NCBI GenBank assembly: GCA_035533475.1
Contig: DATLTS010000033.1
Location: forward strand, 1-32,488
Direction of reading: 5' to 3'
Length of the DNA stretch: 32,488 nt
Source of the DNA: Mycobacteriales bacterium
Lineage (GTDB): Bacteria; Actinomycetota; Actinomycetes; DATLTS01
A program made the translations under genes and the position numbers. The stretch's first letter is position 1. Each line of letters opens with the position of its first letter. Of the stretch, positions 30,547-32,488 are shown one piece after another. A model generated the notes under the pieces. That model did no database searches and was not told where the DNA came from. It was given only the letters and a program-made list of their open reading frames with translations.

Positions 30547-31719
30547 TTGGACTTTGCAGCCATCGGACGGTCCCCGATCGGGCGCCTCACCTCCATCACC
30601 GGTATTGATCCAAAGACGGACACCCGCTGGGACTACTGGGCCTTCGTTCCGACCCCTCTCCCAGACGCACCCGCGCTGGCGCTGGCCACCCTGGATCTGG
30701 CGACGAAAGCGGCCATGGAGGTGGCGCGCCTGGATCAGGCGGTATCGCAGCTCCCCCGGCCGGAGATCCTGGTCCGGCCGATCGTACGGCGCGAGGCGAA
30801 GAGCACCTCCGCGCTCGAAGGCACCTTCGCGAGCTTCGACGAGGTGCTGGAGTCGGACTTCCTTGAGGACCGGCAGTTGTCCTCGGAGCAGCGGGAGATC
30901 CGGAACTACGTCCTGGCGACGGACGAGGCGGTGCGGCTTCTGCCCACGCTGCCGATCAGCCGTCAGCTGGCCGGGAGGCTTCAGAAGGTCATCGTCAAGG
31001 GCACCCCGGACGACTCCTGGGACACCGGTGACATTCGGCAGCGCCAGGTGGCGATCGGGCCGAAGAACCGTCCGATCGCCGAGGCGCGCTTCGTGCCGAG
31101 TCCCCCCGGCGACCAACTCACCGAGGGCGTGAGTGACTGGGAAAAATGGCTGAACGCCGACAACCACGTCCCGATCGTGGCGAAGATGGCACTCGCGCAC
31201 TACCAGTTCGAGACCCTGCACCCCTTCGCGGACGGCAACGGACGGCTCGGTCGGCTGATCGCGATCCTGCAGCTCATCCAGGAGGGCATCCTGCGCTGGC
31301 CGGTGCTGAACCTTGCGCCGTGGCTGGACGAGAACCGCGACGCCTACCAGGACGGTTTGCTGCGGGTCACCGAAACCGGCGACTACGACCCATGGGTGTG
31401 CTTTTTCGCCGAGGCGGTGCGTAAGCAGGCGCACGACGGCGTCGAGAAGATCGCTCGGCTGCTGCGTCTCCGTGATGACATGGTCTCCGAGCTGCGGGCC
31501 GGCAGTGTCAGAGGTTCAGCGCTGCACATCGCTGAGAACCTGATCGGGTATCCGGTCATCGACGTCCCGACCGCCCGGGACATGATTGGCAAGACGTTCG
31601 AAGCCGCGAACCAGGCCGTCGCGCGTTTAGTGGATGTCGGCATTCTCCGGGAGATCACCGGGCGCCCGCAGAATCGACTGTTCGTCTGTCAGCGCGCGTA
31701 CCTCACGATCCAGGAGTGA
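30547..31719 (+). CDS. class II Fic-domain protein (AMPylator type)
   Basis: A 390-residue Fic protein that probably transfers AMP to a target hydroxyl. The catalytic loop HPFADGNGRLGR (residues 225-236) matches HPFx(D/N)GNGRxxR in full. The inhibitory helix motif (S/T)xxxE(G/N) is TSALEG (87-92), N-terminal to the Fic core, which places it in class II (self-inhibited). The N-terminal block (SPIGRLTSITGI, then WAFVPTPLP) and a C-terminal winged-helix-like part (IDVPTARDMIGKTFEAANQA, then VARLVDVGILREITG) are usual in this family. TTG 30547 is chosen because GGAGG lies seven bases before it and the protein family begins there; the frame is open 168 bases further up through the repeat-bearing region. 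It is preceded by an inverted repeat that may control it and followed by two hairpins. The target is unknown. Confidence 0.9.
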   Translation: MDFAAIGRSPIGRLTSITGIDPKTDTRWDYWAFVPTPLPDAPALALATLDLATKAAMEVARLDQAVSQLPRPEILVRPIVRREAKSTSALEGTFASFDEVLESDFLEDRQLSSEQREIRNYVLATDEAVRLLPTLPISRQLAGRLQKVIVKGTPDDSWDTGDIRQRQVAIGPKNRPIAEARFVPSPPGDQLTEGVSDWEKWLNADNHVPIVAKMALAHYQFETLHPFADGNGRLGRLIAILQLIQEGILRWPVLNLAPWLDENRDAYQDGLLRVTETGDYDPWVCFFAEAVRKQAHDGVEKIARLLRLRDDMVSELRAGSVRGSALHIAENLIGYPVIDVPTARDMIGKTFEAANQAVARLVDVGILREITGRPQNRLFVCQRAYLTIQE

Positions 31720-31730
31720 CGCCCGCGAGC

Positions 31731-31747
31731 GGTCACCTTCGGTGACC
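31731..31747 (+). terminator. hairpin after fic
   Basis: GGTCACC and GGTGACC form a perfect 7-base stem with the 3-base loop TTC, 11 bases after the fic stop. There is no T-run, so if it terminates transcription it does so in the U-less manner common in actinomycetes. Confidence 0.45.
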
Positions 31748-31783
31748 AGCCGAGGCAAGGGGCCGTTGATGAAGGTCATGGAC

Positions 31784-31800
31784 CGGTCGACTATCGACCG
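31784..31800. repeat. second hairpin downstream of fic
   Basis: CGGTCGA and TCGACCG form a perfect 7-base stem with loop CTA, 36 bases beyond the first hairpin. It may act as a tandem terminator or protein site. The remaining bases to 32004 hold no gene that I can support. Confidence 0.4.
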
Positions 31801-32004
31801 CCTCGCTTCAAGTCGCACATCGCACCGAGTTTCTTACCCTGCGGTCGTACACAAGCGCCGCTCTGCGTCATCCTGTCCGGCCCGCCGCTGCACCGATCGG
31901 TAATGCCGGTTCTGCTGCGCCTAAGGACGGTTGAGTCAACGCAGTCGAACCGGCGCTATTCACCGTCAGTCAAGGCCGCTCCGGGTGCTCTCCTACGGGG
32001 CAAG

Positions 32005-32488
32005 ATGTCGGGCATGACACCGGACGCGATCCTGACCACTGAGCGGCTAAGCCTCCGGACGTGGCGGTCAGGCGACCTCGATGAACTAGCCCAAGTGTTC
32101 GCGGACCCCCAGGTGTGGTGGTTCCCGCTACAGCGCGGCTACACCCGCGACGAGACCGAGTCGTTCCAGTGGCGACAGTTGGCGGAGTGGCAAAGACAGG
32201 GATGGGGACTTTGGGCCGTCGAGTACAAGGGCAACCTCATCGGGTACACCGGCTTTGCGCTACCGACTTTCCTGCCTGAGGTCATGCCTGTTCCGGAAAT
32301 CGGCTGGCGGCTGCACCCGTCGTACTGGGGTCGCGGTATCGCGACCGAAGCCGCGAACGCGGCCCTAGTACAAGGCTTCACGGTTCTCGGGTTCAACGGG
32401 GTGGTCAGCGTCTGCGAGCCCGATAACACGGCGTCCGCGCGCGTCATGGAACGCATCGGGATGACGCTCGACCGCGACACCATGCACC
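32005..32488 (+). CDS. GNAT acetyltransferase (RimJ/RimL-like), 3' end cut by window
   Basis: The frame opens at ATG 32005 (or ATG 32014) and runs off the right edge after 161 codons. It reads as a RimJ/RimL-type N-acetyltransferase: TTERLSLRTWRSGDLDELAQ at the N-terminus, then a strand with LWAVEYKGNLIGYTGF, PEIGWRLHPSYWGRGIATEA (the acetyl-CoA-binding R/Q-x-x-G-x-G/A loop as GRGIATEA) and CEPDNTASARVMERIGM near the edge. Such enzymes acetylate protein N-termini or small amines. GGGG lies upstream of the start. It is the only gene cut by the right boundary. Its substrate cannot be predicted. Confidence 0.9.
   Translation, partial: MSGMTPDAILTTERLSLRTWRSGDLDELAQVFADPQVWWFPLQRGYTRDETESFQWRQLAEWQRQGWGLWAVEYKGNLIGYTGFALPTFLPEVMPVPEIGWRLHPSYWGRGIATEAANAALVQGFTVLGFNGVVSVCEPDNTASARVMERIGMTLDRDTMH

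Noticed and set aside
31634-31903. Open frame across the fic 3' end and following spacer
   Set aside because: Ser/Arg-rich without a ribosome binding site, and it overlaps the fic C-terminus and both hairpins.

Overview
This 32.5 kb window is high-GC, densely packed bacterial DNA, almost certainly from an actinomycete (Actinomycetota). The pointers are an RbpA-type RNA polymerase-binding protein, frequent GTG/TTG starts behind strong GGAGG-type ribosome binding sites, a surface protein ending in an LAxTG sortase signal, DUF3618 and DUF4012 proteins, and a VapBC pair. I could not assign a genus. There is no rRNA, tRNA, CRISPR array or intact mobile element.

Layout. 0.1-1.1 kb: a pirin-family gene and a small upstream gene (minus strand). 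1.3-4.1 kb: two envelope proteins, a membrane-anchored Cys-rich protein and a DUF4012 protein. 4.2-9.7 kb: an acyl-CoA cluster with a hotdog thioesterase, an acyl-CoA ligase, an SDR on the opposite strand, an RbpA-like protein, a CoA-transferase/alpha-methylacyl-CoA racemase family enzyme and a second SDR like 3-hydroxyacyl-CoA dehydrogenase. Together they could activate, epimerise and oxidise branched or cyclic acyl chains. 9.7-10.6 kb: a DUF3618 protein and a peroxiredoxin without a resolving cysteine. 10.6-17.1 kb: a glycan or lipid-linked sugar locus with three paralogous polytopic glycosyltransferase-like proteins, a GT2 polyprenyl-phosphate sugar transferase and a methyltransferase. 17.2-18.4 kb: an AIM24-type protein and a small repeat-tailed helical protein. 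18.4-22.0 kb: a heterodimeric ABC exporter with one degenerate and one canonical ATPase half. 22.1-25.1 kb: a DUF1345-like membrane protein, an SRPBCC protein, a VOC-fold protein and a saccharopine-dehydrogenase-like reductase.

From 25.1 kb onward the character changes. Spacers are longer and hold gene fragments that survive only as recognisable pieces: a PIN-like piece, a winged-helix-like gene broken by a deletion and frameshift, the C-terminus of a PPOX flavoenzyme, and a piece of a P-loop ATPase. Intact genes sit between them: a sortase-anchored Asp-box surface protein, VapBC, two divergent lipoproteins (FKBP isomerase and phosphoesterase), a class II Fic protein with a striking inverted repeat upstream, and a GNAT acetyltransferase cut by the window end. 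This right third looks like an accessory region with turnover of toxin and defence-type genes.

The most interesting signals are the inverted repeat with an extra half-site upstream of fic, the tail-to-tail overlap of two paralogous membrane glycosyltransferase-like genes, the poly-G tract at the start of the CoA-transferase gene beside rbpA, an inverted repeat in the SDR/rbpA divergent spacer, and the run of gene remnants. All functional calls come from reading translations and motifs by eye; no database search was run.
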